Shown: piece after piece, positions 38,968 through 49,614 of the stretch
Layout of the letters: every line of letters starts with the position of its first letter
Position numbering within the stretch: position 1 is the first letter of the stretch
Source: Bryobacteraceae bacterium
Lineage (GTDB): Bacteria > Acidobacteriota > Terriglobia > Bryobacterales > Bryobacteraceae
DNA length: 64,000 bases
Assembly: GCA_029975915.1 (NCBI GenBank)
Contig: JARKOC010000034.1
Coordinates: forward strand, 1 to 64,000
Direction of reading: 5' to 3'
Program-made: the position numbers and the translations under genes
The notes under the pieces: generated by a model
Seen by the model: only the letters and a program-made list of their open reading frames with translations
What the model was told of the DNA's origin: nothing
The model's database searches: none

Positions 38968-41364
38968 GTGCACAGTATTGCAGCGATCGCTCTGTCCCCG
39001 CTGTTGATCATCAGCGCCGCCGCCCAGACAACGGCGACGTTGACCGTCAGCGTTCGGGACCCTCAAGGGCAACCCGTCGAGGGAGCGGAAGTCATCTTGT
39101 CGAATCCGGTGACGGGCCTGAACCGCGCTGTCTCGACGTCGGCTGTGGGCGAAGCGGCGTTCAGCAACTTTCCTTTCCACAATTACGATCTGAGCATTGC
39201 CAAACCCGGCTTCACGCCGGAAAAGCGCTCGGTCTCAATCCGCTCCAATGTGCCCGTTTTTGTAGAGGTCCTGCTGAAACTGGAAGACCATGTCGTCAGC
39301 GTTGATGTTTCGGCTTCGGGTACCTCAGTTCTGGTGGACCCCGATTCTACTGGCACCCATACTGAACTCAATCAGGGTTCGATTGGCAAAATGCCCACGG
39401 CTCCATCTGCCAGAGGGTTGGAAGGCGTCCTGCTAACGATGCCGGGATTCGCCGCCAACGCCAACGGCGCCATTCACCCACGGGGCGCTCACAATCAGAT
39501 GACCTTCGTCGTTGACGGCATGCCGATCTCGGATCAGTTGACCGGCGCTTTTGCCAACGCCGTCGATCCATCGGTGGTTGAAAGCGTCGAACTCTACACC
39601 GGCAATGTGCCCGCCGAGTTCGGCAACAAGGTGTCGGGCGTTGCGGTGGTCACCACCCAGTCTGGATTGAACTCCGGAAGGAAGCTCACCGGTTCTCTGG
39701 CGATTTCGGCGGCCCAATTTGACACTCTGTCCACCCTGGCTCAGGTGGCTGGCGGAACGGGCAAGTTCGGCTACTTCGCCTCGTTGAACGCGATGAAATC
39801 AAACCGTTATCTGGACCAGGTATCGATCGATAACCTGCACAACGGCGGGAATTCCGAGCGCGCCTTCACCCGGTTGGACTATCAGGCATCCCCCCTCGAC
39901 ATCCTCCGGCTCAGTATCATGGCCGGGCGGTCGTCGTTCCAACTCGCCAACCTTCGTTCGCAGCATCAGAATCGCCAGGACCAGCGCCAGGAACTGAACG
40001 ACATCTCGGTCTCGACCGCCTGGCTCCGGACGCTCGGCTCGCGCGCGACCTTCGAAGTCAACTCGAGCTTTCGCAGCGCTTTCGCCGAGCTTTACGCAAG
40101 TCCCGGCGACACGCCGGTCACGGCATCCCAGTCCCGGCGGCTCACCACGTGGAACCTCGCTTCGCGTTACAGCCTGTTCACAGGCCGGCACAACTTGCGC
40201 GCCGGCGCCGACTTCCAGCGCTTTCCCCTGCGCGAGCACTTCAACTTCGCCATCACCAGCCAGGATTTCAACCGCCCCGGCTCACCCGATTTCGTCGAGA
40301 CGCTTTTGCCTTACGACCTCACTCGTGGCGGACGCTGGTTTTCCTTTTCAGGCTCCGACGCAGGACAGATGACGTCTTTCTTCGTCCAGGATCAGATTCG
40401 CTTGGACCGGCTGCAGCTCTATGTAGGACTCCGTTTCGACAATTACCGTTTTTTGGTCCGCGGGTCGCAACTCCAGCCGCGTTTGGGCCTCAGCTACCAC
40501 ATCAAGGAGTCCGGCACTGTCCTCCGAGCTTCCTACAACAGGACGTATCAGACGCCGCCGAACGAAAACCTCCTTCTGTCCAGCTCGCTGCAAGCCGCAT
40601 CGCTGGCGCCGGCCGCCGTTCGCGACCAGATTGGGTCCGGATACGCCTACATCAGGCCGGAGCGCCAAAACGTCTACGAACTTGGCATCCAACAGGCGGT
40701 CGGCAAGGCCGTAAGCGTGACAGCATCCTACTACCACAAGCAATCGACCGATTTGCAGGACAACGACAACTTCCTCAACACGGGCATCATCTTCCCTACC
40801 TCGCTGGCCAAGTCGCGCGTGAACGGCGCCGAGGGCCGCGTCATGTTCTTCCCCGGACGCAGATTTTCCGCCAGCCTCTCCGGCACTCACTATCACGTCG
40901 TCGTGACTCCCCCTTTCACCGGCGGCCTGTTTCTTGGCAGCGCGGCCATCGACGCGCTATCCTCAGGTCCGTTCGTCATCGACCACGACCAGAAGCTGGG
41001 CCTGGCGGGCAACGCGGTCTACAACATAACGCGCTCGTTCTGGTCGTCGGTCACGATCCGGCATGACTCCGGCTTGGTTTCGAACCCTTCCGATCCCGTT
41101 GAAGTCCAACTGGACCCCGACTTTGCCGACCTGCTCGACTATGTGAACCTGGCCTCCGACCCGCCGCGCGTGAAGCCTCGCACGCTCACCGATATCGCCT
41201 TTGGATACACGCGGACAAAGGACTCGATGAAAAAGTGGGAGGCGGTCGTTCAGGTGTCGAATGTGTTTGACCGGACGGCCTTGTACAATTTCCAGTCGAT
41301 TTTCGTCGGCACCCGGCTCGTATCGCCCCGGTCGGCCAGTCTGCGTCTCCGCTGGTTCTTTTAG
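38968..41364 (+). CDS. TonB-dependent receptor with carboxypeptidase-regulatory domain
   Basis: 798 residues. A short signal peptide (AAIALSPLLIISAAAQ) precedes a CarboxypepD_reg domain at about 22-105 (TVSVRDPQGQPVEGAEV). A plug domain (HNQMTFVVDGMPISDQLTG, VESVELYTGNVPAEFG) and a beta-barrel ending in RWFF follow. It is an outer-membrane importer powered by TonB, with unknown ligand. The start is GTG at 38968; TATACT at 38912-38917 is a possible -10. The gene converges with another receptor gene, with nine bases between the stop codons. Confidence 0.92.
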   Translation: MHSIAAIALSPLLIISAAAQTTATLTVSVRDPQGQPVEGAEVILSNPVTGLNRAVSTSAVGEAAFSNFPFHNYDLSIAKPGFTPEKRSVSIRSNVPVFVEVLLKLEDHVVSVDVSASGTSVLVDPDSTGTHTELNQGSIGKMPTAPSARGLEGVLLTMPGFAANANGAIHPRGAHNQMTFVVDGMPISDQLTGAFANAVDPSVVESVELYTGNVPAEFGNKVSGVAVVTTQSGLNSGRKLTGSLAISAAQFDTLSTLAQVAGGTGKFGYFASLNAMKSNRYLDQVSIDNLHNGGNSERAFTRLDYQASPLDILRLSIMAGRSSFQLANLRSQHQNRQDQRQELNDISVSTAWLRTLGSRATFEVNSSFRSAFAELYASPGDTPVTASQSRRLTTWNLASRYSLFTGRHNLRAGADFQRFPLREHFNFAITSQDFNRPGSPDFVETLLPYDLTRGGRWFSFSGSDAGQMTSFFVQDQIRLDRLQLYVGLRFDNYRFLVRGSQLQPRLGLSYHIKESGTVLRASYNRTYQTPPNENLLLSSSLQAASLAPAAVRDQIGSGYAYIRPERQNVYELGIQQAVGKAVSVTASYYHKQSTDLQDNDNFLNTGIIFPTSLAKSRVNGAEGRVMFFPGRRFSASLSGTHYHVVVTPPFTGGLFLGSAAIDALSSGPFVIDHDQKLGLAGNAVYNITRSFWSSVTIRHDSGLVSNPSDPVEVQLDPDFADLLDYVNLASDPPRVKPRTLTDIAFGYTRTKDSMKKWEAVVQVSNVFDRTALYNFQSIFVGTRLVSPRSASLRLRWFF

Positions 41365-41373
41365 ACCGCCATC

Positions 41374-43644
41374 CTAATTCCGCCATCCCAGGGCATCCCA
41401 TTCGAACACCATTCCGGCTGCCGGGATGATGGGGAAGAGCTTGTCCAGGCGAGGATAGGCCTGGCGGGTCTGCGCGTTGTAGCCGCCGAATGAATCATAT
41501 CGATAGTTGTCGTGATTGGTCAGATTCATCACTTCCGCAAACAGTGTCCCGCGCCAACTCTTCCATTGAAAGGACTTATTGATGCGGACGTCGGCCCGGT
41601 GATAAGCAACCAAACGAACTCCATTGCGGCTCCGGTCTAGGTAGTAGGCGTTCCCCGAAGCCCGGAGGAAGCCGGGAACCGGGAAATTGGACCCGTAGGT
41701 ATATCTTGCGCTGAGGTTGACGGTCGGCCGTATCCGGTAGCTCAAATAGGTGTTGACGCCATGGGTCTGGTCCCAGTCGGAGGGAAACGACACGCCAAGT
41801 GCGGAGTCGTCCATCCGAGTCCAGCCGTAGGCGTAGGAGATCCAGCCGGTCCATCGGTTGGCCGAGCGGCGCTGGAGAAAGACCTCGATTCCCCTGGCCC
41901 GCCCAGAGAGCGAGTTCTCGTAGCGGGGATCCGCGGCGGCCGGGATGATGGCGCCTATCGCGGAGAGCCTCGGCTCGGACAGCGGCTGCCAGATCAACTT
42001 GCGGTCGCGCCTCTCATAAACCTCGAGACGCAAACGGGTCCGGTCGTCGAGGCGCTGTTCCAGGGCAGCAACGAAGTGGGTCGACCGGGGAGGACGGAGG
42101 TTGCGGTTCCCGGTGAGCGAGAGCGTGAGAGCCGTGATCTCTGGAAACTGGACTGCCTGGCTCCAGGCGAACTGGAGCCGGGTTGAACTGGCCACACGGA
42201 GGATGACCGACGCGTGCGGCGAGAGGGGCGCGCCGGAAACCATCTCGTGCGAATCGAAGCGGGCGCCGACGCCGAGCGTGAGCAAGCCACGAGGAGTTGA
42301 ATAGCCTTGTTCGACGTAGCCGCCGGAGCGCAGGGCAGCGCCCCGCCATGTTTCCAACCGCCTGATGATCAACGGGTTAATCGAATACCGGGCAAGAGAT
42401 CCGTCGTCGCGCAACCGGCGAAACTGGAATCCGGCGGCCAAAGGCGCCCGACGGGACCAAGCCCAGGACAAGTCCGTATTCGATATCCATTCGCCATATT
42501 GGCCGCGCGCCATCTGGAGCGATTCCCGGTTTTCGTTCTCGAACGCCTCCCGGAGCCAGGCGGCCTTGCTTTGGATAGTCGCGCTGGCCGAGGGGGTGTA
42601 TCGCCAGCCGAACGAAGCCAGAGAGGTGTGGTAGTCGCCGAGCATGATGGAGTTCAGCGACAGGGAGGACCTGGCGAACTCCCGATCCAGATCACTGCGG
42701 CCATCGAGCACTGTGAAGGTGAAGGAATGGCGCGGCGAGGCATCGTAGGTCAGGCGGCCCTGAAAGTCAAGGAATCCGAAGGCGAGCGACGTGTCGGCGC
42801 CGGCCTTACGGATCAAGTACTGCAAGTAGCTCTTGCGTGCAGCTGCAAGCCATGAACCCTTGCCGCGGGCCAGGGGACCGTCGGCGGCGACACTAGTCGC
42901 AGCGACGCCGGCCTGAATACGGACAACCGCAGCGCGGCGGTTGCCGTCCCGCAGACCGACGTCGACAAAGCCGGTCGAGCGGTCGGGGTAACGGACGGGC
43001 GGGGCGCTGGCATGAAGCGTCACCAACTCGGTGACGTCGGTGTTAAACATTGTCAGTGACCCTTGGGAGACCTGGGTCTGCACGGCGTGATATGGGCTGT
43101 GGAGGAGAATTCCGTCCAGGATAATGCCCGCGCGATCGAATCCTGACCCGCGCAGAGTGAATTGCGAGACGAAGTCGTTGTTGGAGGCGACGCCGGGGAG
43201 CGCCTGGATGGCGCGCAACGGGTCGTCGCCGACCAGTCCCGCGAGGTTTTTCACTTCAGAAGCACTCAGAGTTCGTTCTGACGGGCTGGATTCGACAACC
43301 GGCTCGAATGCGCCGGCCGAAACGGTGACGTGGTCGCGGCGGGTGAGCTGGTCGGGGGTGAGCGCGAGCCTGAGCGGAGGGCCTGAGAGCCGGACGGCAG
43401 TGCGAAGCGGCCGGTAGCCGACCAAACGAACTGTGAGCACGCAGTTTTCGCCTCGCGGCACAGCGAGGGAGAAATCTCCGCTCGCGGCCGTTACAGTCCT
43501 GGTGATGGAGCCGCCACACTCGGCCTCAATCAGCACCTTCGACAGCGGCTCTCCCGTGGTTGAATCCATGACCAGCCCGGCAAGTCCGGGAGGTTCCGCA
43601 GCATCAAGGGAGAGCGCGAGCAGGAGCAGGAGAACGCGACACAT
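41374..43644 (-). CDS. TonB-dependent receptor with carboxypeptidase-regulatory domain
   Basis: About 756 residues from ATG 43644, where a clear signal peptide begins (CRVLLLLLALSLDAAE); the frame extends to a TTG at 43692 but without merit. A CarboxypepD_reg domain (GLVMDSTTGEPLSKVLIEAEC) is followed by a plug (LRGSGFDRAGIILDGI), in which the ALPGV segment suggests a ligand-channel type plug, and a barrel. It is shorter than the Oar-like receptor at 25867. The ligand is unknown. It converges with the receptor at 38968. Confidence 0.9.
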   Translation of the reverse strand: MCRVLLLLLALSLDAAEPPGLAGLVMDSTTGEPLSKVLIEAECGGSITRTVTAASGDFSLAVPRGENCVLTVRLVGYRPLRTAVRLSGPPLRLALTPDQLTRRDHVTVSAGAFEPVVESSPSERTLSASEVKNLAGLVGDDPLRAIQALPGVASNNDFVSQFTLRGSGFDRAGIILDGILLHSPYHAVQTQVSQGSLTMFNTDVTELVTLHASAPPVRYPDRSTGFVDVGLRDGNRRAAVVRIQAGVAATSVAADGPLARGKGSWLAAARKSYLQYLIRKAGADTSLAFGFLDFQGRLTYDASPRHSFTFTVLDGRSDLDREFARSSLSLNSIMLGDYHTSLASFGWRYTPSASATIQSKAAWLREAFENENRESLQMARGQYGEWISNTDLSWAWSRRAPLAAGFQFRRLRDDGSLARYSINPLIIRRLETWRGAALRSGGYVEQGYSTPRGLLTLGVGARFDSHEMVSGAPLSPHASVILRVASSTRLQFAWSQAVQFPEITALTLSLTGNRNLRPPRSTHFVAALEQRLDDRTRLRLEVYERRDRKLIWQPLSEPRLSAIGAIIPAAADPRYENSLSGRARGIEVFLQRRSANRWTGWISYAYGWTRMDDSALGVSFPSDWDQTHGVNTYLSYRIRPTVNLSARYTYGSNFPVPGFLRASGNAYYLDRSRNGVRLVAYHRADVRINKSFQWKSWRGTLFAEVMNLTNHDNYRYDSFGGYNAQTRQAYPRLDKLFPIIPAAGMVFEWDALGWRN

Positions 43645-43686
43645 CAATAAAGAAGATACGACGGCTGAGGCTGGACGCGCCTGAGA

Positions 43687-43716
43687 AAGCAAAAGGGCCC
43701 GCCCGAAGGCGGACCC
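43687..43716 (-). terminator. Intrinsic terminator after the nifJ/DHOD-like operon
   Basis: Read on the minus strand, GGGTCCGCC-TTCG-GGCGGGCCC forms a nine-position stem with one mismatch and a stable TTCG loop. It is followed by TTTTGCTTT and lies 40 bases after the stop of the dihydroorotate-dehydrogenase-like gene. Confidence 0.8.
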
Positions 43717-43756
43717 TCTTGAAGCCCACTGGCGGCCCCGGAGGAGTACAGACCGC

Positions 43757-44755
43757 CTATTTCAGGGCGTAGCTGGAAAGGACCTTCATGTAGTTGGCGC
43801 GCTCGAAGGCGGCGGGTTCCGCCACCGACTGCGAACTCATGCTGCCGCGCATCTGGAGGATAGACTCGTACTCATGCTCTTCCATCCACTCGATGAGATC
43901 TTCCTCGATCTTGGAGGCATAGGCTGGTCCGTGGCGGAGCAGAGCTGAAGTAGTCATCGCGACCTTGGCGCCCGCCATGACGCTCTTGACTACATCCTCG
44001 GCTGTATGGACACCGCCAGTGATGGCCAGATCCGGGCGGATGCGGTTGTAAAGCAAGGCGGTCCAGTGGAGGCGGAGCCGGAGCTCATGTGAATCGCTCA
44101 ACACGAGATTGGGGACGACCTCTAGCGCTTCGAGATCGAAATCCGGTTGATAGAAGCGATTGAACAGCACCAATCCGTCGGCGCCGGCTTCGTCCAACTT
44201 CTTGGCGACGTTGGCGAAGGCGGTGAAGAAGGGGCCAAGTTTGACCGAGACGGGAAGCCGGACACTGGCTTTGACATGGCTGACGAGGTCGAAGTAGATC
44301 TCCTCGACCTTCTCGGCGGTCATGTCGAGTCCGGTGGGCAGGTAGTAGATATTCAGTTCCAGGGCGTCGGCGCCGGCCTGTTCCATCATCTGGGCGTAGC
44401 GGATCCAGCCACCTGTGGAGATGCCGTTGAGGCTCGCAATCACTGGGATAGAGGTGGATTCCTTCACCTTTCTGAGGTAGTTCAGATAAGGCTCGGGGCC
44501 GAGATTGTAGCTTCCCATTTCAGGGAAGTAGTTCATCGCCTCTCCGAAGCTTTCGGTGCCCTCGGTGAGATAGCGGTCGAGTTCGCCGCTCTCGAGCTGG
44601 ATCTGCTCCTCGAACAGAGAATGAAGAACGACGGCGGAGACGCCGGCATCCTCCAATTTGAGGACGTTGCCGATCTCCTTGCAGAGAGGCGAAGAGGAAG
44701 CCACGATGGGCGTGCGGAGCTTAAGTCCGAGGTATCCGGTTGTCAGGTCGATCAT
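43757..44755 (-). CDS. Dihydroorotate dehydrogenase-like flavoprotein
   Basis: 332 residues with the FMN TIM-barrel of the DHODH family ([47 protein letters not shown]). It lacks an obvious pyrimidine-synthesis neighbour. Its ATG lies two bases past the nifJ stop, with AAGGAGG inside nifJ, so the two are made together. DHODH-like genes paired with pyruvate:ferredoxin oxidoreductase are known from genome annotation, and the protein may be an electron-transfer partner instead of PyrD. That role is inference. Confidence 0.85.
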   Translation of the reverse strand: MIDLTTGYLGLKLRTPIVASSSPLCKEIGNVLKLEDAGVSAVVLHSLFEEQIQLESGELDRYLTEGTESFGEAMNYFPEMGSYNLGPEPYLNYLRKVKESTSIPVIASLNGISTGGWIRYAQMMEQAGADALELNIYYLPTGLDMTAEKVEEIYFDLVSHVKASVRLPVSVKLGPFFTAFANVAKKLDEAGADGLVLFNRFYQPDFDLEALEVVPNLVLSDSHELRLRLHWTALLYNRIRPDLAITGGVHTAEDVVKSVMAGAKVAMTTSALLRHGPAYASKIEEDLIEWMEEHEYESILQMRGSMSSQSVAEPAAFERANYMKVLSSYALK

Positions 44756-44757
44756 GA

Positions 44758-47700
44758 TTACTTGCCTCCTTCAGCGGCCTTGTCGGCGGGACCCACGCCA
44801 GGTGCGGCAGCCATCTGTTCATAGAGGCGCCACCGGTTCATGACGTCGGCCTGAGCCTCGGCGAGCAGCCGCCGGGCATCCTCCGGCCGGCTGTGGACGA
44901 GCATGGTGTAACGGGTTTCGTTGTAGATGTACTTGTCGAGCGGCAGGCTGGGAGCCTTGCAGTCGAGCACAAAGGGGTTCTTACCCTCGGCGACGAGCGC
45001 CGGGTTGTAGCGGAAGATGGGCCAGTGGCCGGTCTGAACGGCGAGTTTTTGCTGTTCGAGACCGTACTGTAGATCGTAGCCGTGAGCGATGCAGTGGGAG
45101 TAGGCGATGATGATCGAAGGGCCATTCCACTTTTCGGCTTCGACGAAGGCCTTTAACGTCTGCATGTCGCTCGATCCCATAGCCACCCGCGCCACATAGA
45201 CGTTGCCATAGGCGACTGCCATCATGGCGAGGTCCTTTTTCGCTGCTGGCTTGCCACCGGCGGCAAACTTGGCCACCGCGGCCCGGGGCGTCGACTTCGA
45301 ACACTGGCCACCGGTGTTGGAGTATACCTCGGTGTCGAGAACCAGGATGTTGACGTTTTTACCGGAGGCCAGGACATGATCGAGGCCACCGTAGCCGATG
45401 TCATAGGCCCAGCCATCGCCTCCGATGATCCAGACGCTCTTCTGAGCAAGGTTGTCGGCAACGGCGAGCAGATCGCGAAGAGCGCCTGAACTTCCGTTCG
45501 CTCCTGCGGCAAGCAATTCATTGACCTTGGATTTGAGAGCTACGATCCTCTCGCGCATGGCGAAAATGCCGGATTCCGTGGATTGGTCAGCGTCCAGAAT
45601 CTGCTGGGCAAGGTTTTCGCCGATCTGCGAAGAGAAACGCCGGACAAGTTCGCGGGCGTATGCGTTCTGATGGTCGACCGCGAGCCTGAGGCCCAAGCCG
45701 AATTCAGCGTTGTCCTCGAACAGGGAGTTGGACCATGTTGGCCCGCGTCCTTCCTTGTTCTGAGCGTAAGGAGTGGTGGGCAGGTTGGCTCCGTAGATCG
45801 AGGAGCAGCCCGTAGCGTTGCCGATTAGCGTCCGGTCGCCGTACAACTGGGTGAGGAGCTTGATGTAGGGCGTCTCGCCGCAGCCGGAGCAGGCGCCGGA
45901 GAACTCAAACAGCGGCTGGAACAACTGCAGGTCCTTGACCTGGGTGGTTGACAGTTTTGTCCGGTCGAACTCGGGCAGGTTCAAGAAGAAGTCCCAATTG
46001 GCCGCTTCGGCTTCGCGCAGCGGCATTTGCGGTTCCATATTAATGGCGCGGCGCTTCGGATTGGTCTTATCCTTCACCGGGCAGGCTTGGATACACAGGC
46101 CGCAACCAGTGCAATCCTCGGGAGCGACCTGGAGGGTATAGGCCATCTCCTTGTATTCTTTCCAGCGGGCCTCGACGGCTTTGAAGGTGGCAGGCGCACC
46201 CTCGAGATTCGCCCGGTCGTAGACCTTTGCGCGAATCGTGGCGTGCGGGCAAACCAGGACGCATTTTCCGCATTGAATGCAGAGCTTCTCGTCCCAAACC
46301 GGGATGTCGAGGGCAATATTGCGCTTCTCCCACTGGGCAGTGGCCGTGGGGAAGGTGCCGTCGTCGGGCATTGCTGAAACAGGAAGGGAATCTCCCTCGC
46401 CGCCGAAGATGACGCCAAGGACGTCGCGGACGAACTCGGGGGCGGCATCGGGCACAGGCGGTTTGAAGCCGACCTTCGAGGTGACAGCCGATGGGACGGT
46501 CACCTCCTTCAGGTGTTCGAGTGTTTGGTCGACAGCGGCGAAGTTCTTCTGAACCACCGCCTCGCCGCGCCTGCCGTATGTCTTGACGATCGCCTTTTTG
46601 ATCTGGGCGATGGCATCCTCCCGCGGCAGTACGCCTGAAATGGCGAAGAAGCAAGTCTGCATCACCGTGTTGATGCGGGTGCCCATGCCGGTCGCTCTTG
46701 CAACTTCATAGGCGTCGATCACATAGAACTTCAACTTCCTGTCGATGATGGTCTTCTGCATCGGGGCAGGCAGATGGTCCCACACCTCATCCGGACCGAA
46801 CGGGGAGTTCAGCAGGAAAGTGGCGCCGGGCTCAGCGTACTTCAAGACGTCCAGTTTTTCGATAAACGTGAACTGGTGGCAGGCTACAAAGTTGGCCTTG
46901 GAGACCAGATAGGTGCTGCGAATTGGCTCGGGGCCGAAGCGAAGGTGGGAGATGGTGGTGGAGCCGGACTTCTTCGAATCATAGACGAAGTAACCCTGAG
47001 CGTAGTTGTCGGTCTCCTCGGCGATGATTTTGACCGAGTTCTTGTTCGCGCCCACGGTGCCATCGGCGCCGAGGCCGTAGAAGACTGCACGGGTCGTTTT
47101 CGGATCGGCCGTCGAGTATTCGGGATCGTAGTCGAGGCTGGTATTGGTGACGTCGTCCACGATGCCGATGGTGAAGTGGTTTTTCGGATTCGGCTTTGCG
47201 ATCTCGTCGAAGATGCCTTTCACCATCGCCGGAGTGAACTCTTTCGACGAAAGTCCGTAACGGCCGCCGACTACTTTTGGCGAAGCGAACGGAAGCGTGC
47301 CGGCATCGTGGCGCTCGGCTATGGCCGTAATCACGTCCTGGTAGAGCGGTTCGCCTGCCGAACCGGGTTCCTTGGTGCGGTCCAGAACTGCGATTGCTTT
47401 GACCGATTTAGGGAGGGCGTCGATGAAACCATCTACCGAGAAGGGCCTAAACAAGCGGACTTTGAGGAGGCCGACGTTGCCGCCGTGGGCATTCATATAG
47501 TCGACGGCTTCGTGGGCGGCTTCTGCGCCAGAGCCCATCAGCACGATGACACGCTCGGCGGTAGGCGAGCCGACGTATTCGAACAGAGAGTATTTCCGGC
47601 CAACAACTTCAGCGAAGCGATCCATGGCCTTCTGAACAATGGCCGGGCAGGCGGTGTAATACTTATTGACTGTCTCGCGCGCTTGGAAGTAGACGTCCGG

Positions 47701-48363
47701 ATTCTGGGCCGTGCCGCGCAGGACGGGGCGGTCCGGCGACAGCGCGCGGGCACGATGGGCGCGGATGAGGTCTTCGGGCAACATCGCCTTCATATCATCC
47801 ACGGTCAACTGCTCCACTTTGCCGACTTCGTGCGAGGTGCGGAAACCGTCAAAGAAGTGGATAAAGGGCACACGGGACTCAAGAGTTGCGGCTTGGGCGA
47901 TGAGCGCCATGTCCATGACTTCCTGAACCGAATTGGAGGCCAGCATGGCCCAGCCTGTGGCGCGGCAGGCCATCACGTCCTGGTGATCGCCGAAGATCGA
48001 AAGCGCGTGGGCGGCGATCGAGCGCGCAGCGACATGAAAAACGGTGGAGGTCAACTCACCCGAAATCTTGTACATGTTCGGGATCATCAACAGCAGGCCT
48101 TGCGCCGAAGTGAATGTGGTGGTCAGAGAACCGGCCTGCAGTGAGCCATGGACCGCGCCCGCAGCGCCGCCTTCACTCTGCATCTCGATGACATCGGGAA
48201 TCACGCCCCAAATGTTCGGCTTGCCTTCTGAGGACCACTGATCGGACCACTCGCCCATGGGTGACGATGGCGTAATCGGATAAATGGCGATAACTTCGTT
48301 TGTTTGATGGGCAACGTAGGCAGCGGCTTCGTTGCCGTCCAAGGTGACTTGTTTTCTGGGCAT
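44758..48363 (-). CDS. nifJ: Pyruvate:ferredoxin (flavodoxin) oxidoreductase
   Basis: 1201 residues, a single-chain enzyme with all domains fused. It converts pyruvate and CoA to acetyl-CoA and CO2 and reduces ferredoxin or flavodoxin. Order: N-terminal pyruvate-binding domain ([17 protein letters not shown]), CoA/gamma-type domain, a two-cluster ferredoxin domain with [12 protein letters not shown] from about residue 695 and [12 protein letters not shown] from about 751, and a TPP domain with SGCGETPY and GDGWAYDIG ... SNTGGQ. The cluster cysteines are complete. The presence of this oxygen-sensitive enzyme suggests anaerobic or microaerobic metabolism, though many aerotolerant bacteria carry it. 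It is co-transcribed with the DHOD-like gene. Confidence 0.97.
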   Translation of the reverse strand: MPRKQVTLDGNEAAAYVAHQTNEVIAIYPITPSSPMGEWSDQWSSEGKPNIWGVIPDVIEMQSEGGAAGAVHGSLQAGSLTTTFTSAQGLLLMIPNMYKISGELTSTVFHVAARSIAAHALSIFGDHQDVMACRATGWAMLASNSVQEVMDMALIAQAATLESRVPFIHFFDGFRTSHEVGKVEQLTVDDMKAMLPEDLIRAHRARALSPDRPVLRGTAQNPDVYFQARETVNKYYTACPAIVQKAMDRFAEVVGRKYSLFEYVGSPTAERVIVLMGSGAEAAHEAVDYMNAHGGNVGLLKVRLFRPFSVDGFIDALPKSVKAIAVLDRTKEPGSAGEPLYQDVITAIAERHDAGTLPFASPKVVGGRYGLSSKEFTPAMVKGIFDEIAKPNPKNHFTIGIVDDVTNTSLDYDPEYSTADPKTTRAVFYGLGADGTVGANKNSVKIIAEETDNYAQGYFVYDSKKSGSTTISHLRFGPEPIRSTYLVSKANFVACHQFTFIEKLDVLKYAEPGATFLLNSPFGPDEVWDHLPAPMQKTIIDRKLKFYVIDAYEVARATGMGTRINTVMQTCFFAISGVLPREDAIAQIKKAIVKTYGRRGEAVVQKNFAAVDQTLEHLKEVTVPSAVTSKVGFKPPVPDAAPEFVRDVLGVIFGGEGDSLPVSAMPDDGTFPTATAQWEKRNIALDIPVWDEKLCIQCGKCVLVCPHATIRAKVYDRANLEGAPATFKAVEARWKEYKEMAYTLQVAPEDCTGCGLCIQACPVKDKTNPKRRAINMEPQMPLREAEAANWDFFLNLPEFDRTKLSTTQVKDLQLFQPLFEFSGACSGCGETPYIKLLTQLYGDRTLIGNATGCSSIYGANLPTTPYAQNKEGRGPTWSNSLFEDNAEFGLGLRLAVDHQNAYARELVRRFSSQIGENLAQQILDADQSTESGIFAMRERIVALKSKVNELLAAGANGSSGALRDLLAVADNLAQKSVWIIGGDGWAYDIGYGGLDHVLASGKNVNILVLDTEVYSNTGGQCSKSTPRAAVAKFAAGGKPAAKKDLAMMAVAYGNVYVARVAMGSSDMQTLKAFVEAEKWNGPSIIIAYSHCIAHGYDLQYGLEQQKLAVQTGHWPIFRYNPALVAEGKNPFVLDCKAPSLPLDKYIYNETRYTMLVHSRPEDARRLLAEAQADVMNRWRLYEQMAAAPGVGPADKAAEGGK

Positions 48364-48538
48364 AGCGATCTCAATACCAATATAAGCAAGAGCAGGGCCA
48401 TCCTGTCCAATCGGGCCCTTTCCTCCGTAACTATTGATATGGCAAAACTTCGACGGCGTGCGGGACGGAACCCCAATCCGGCAGCATGCGTCAGATCACC
48501 CAGACGCCCTGCTCGGACACCGGAGGCGGTGTGCGGCT

Positions 48539-49588
48539 ATGCTGAAAATGCCCCACATGGAAATGCGACAACTTCTTCGTCCGGCCCAGATTGTCTGCTT
48601 CTTCTTGCCGCTTGCGACGGGCCTGATGGCCCAGCCAAGGGTGGGGTTCGTCGAGGTTTACGGTCTTCGCAGGCTATCGAAAGAAAGGGTATTGCGGGCG
48701 GTGGGCATAGCTGAGGGGATGGCATTGACAAAGCCGAAGGGCGCGCTCGAGGAAGCGCTGGTCGGGCTGGATGGAGTGGGCCTGGCCAGTGTGGAAGCCT
48801 ACTGCTGCGACGAAGGCCAGCCAATACTGTACGTCGGTTTGCTGGAGAGGGGAACGCCGTTGTTTGAGTACCGTCCGGAGCCCAGCGAGGATGTCGCGCT
48901 TCCTGAGGAGGTCATGGATGCCTACAACGGGTTCGCTGAGGCTCTGAGACGGGCCGCTTCCAGTGAAGATCTGGCCGAAGACCTGACCGCGGGGCACTCT
49001 CTCATGCGGAATCCGGAGTGCCGCGAGTTCCAGGAACAGTTTGTTCTGTTCGCCGGGCGCCATCTCCAGAGCTTGCGGGCGGTTCTTTCGAGGTCGAGTG
49101 ATCCGGCTCAGCGTGCGGCCGCGGCTTACATTATTGGATACTCGGGGAACAAGAAAACGGTCATTGGAGATCTGCAAAGCGCGTTGCGCGACCCGGTTCC
49201 GGCCGTCCGGATGAATGCGGCAGCAGCACTGCGAGCGATAGCTGTTCTGGGCCGCGACAAGAGCCTGGAGATTTCGATTCCGGCAACGTGGTTTGTCGAG
49301 ATGCTGAACTCGGTGGTTTTGGCGGACCGCTTGGCGGGAGCGCGCACGTTGCATTTGATGTACGAGGAGTTTAGCGAAGCAACGGTGGCGCAGATTAAGG
49401 AACGCGCCCTACCTTCTCTTTTCGAGATGGCCCGTTGGCGGCACCTTACACACGCAGTGCCGGCGTTCCTGTTGCTGGGCAGAGTTGCCGGAATTGCTGA
49501 GAGTGAGATGACTGGCGCGTGGGAGGCAGGCGAGCGGGAGAAGATGCTGGCGCGCATCGAATCCATCCTTGCGCCGAAGAAAAAATAG
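48539..49588 (+). CDS. Secreted protein with POTRA-like and HEAT-like regions
   Basis: About 349 residues. A signal peptide covers roughly 1-31 (IVCFFLPLATGLMAQ). Residues about 34-106 (VEVYGLRRLSKERVLRAVGI ... PILYVGLLERG) follow the beta-alpha-alpha-beta-beta pattern of POTRA domains. The rest is helical with repeat-like stretches (RAAAAYIIGYSGNKKTVIGD and VRMNAAAALRAIAVLG) that read like HEAT repeats. No family is certain. Starts at 48539, 48548, 48557 and 48563 are all in frame; 48539 has GGAGG about 12 bases upstream. The location is periplasmic or envelope by inference. Confidence 0.65.
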   Translation: MLKMPHMEMRQLLRPAQIVCFFLPLATGLMAQPRVGFVEVYGLRRLSKERVLRAVGIAEGMALTKPKGALEEALVGLDGVGLASVEAYCCDEGQPILYVGLLERGTPLFEYRPEPSEDVALPEEVMDAYNGFAEALRRAASSEDLAEDLTAGHSLMRNPECREFQEQFVLFAGRHLQSLRAVLSRSSDPAQRAAAAYIIGYSGNKKTVIGDLQSALRDPVPAVRMNAAAALRAIAVLGRDKSLEISIPATWFVEMLNSVVLADRLAGARTLHLMYEEFSEATVAQIKERALPSLFEMARWRHLTHAVPAFLLLGRVAGIAESEMTGAWEAGEREKMLARIESILAPKKK

Positions 49589-49614
49589 CCGGGCCGGCCA
49601 GCCCGGCGGACTGG

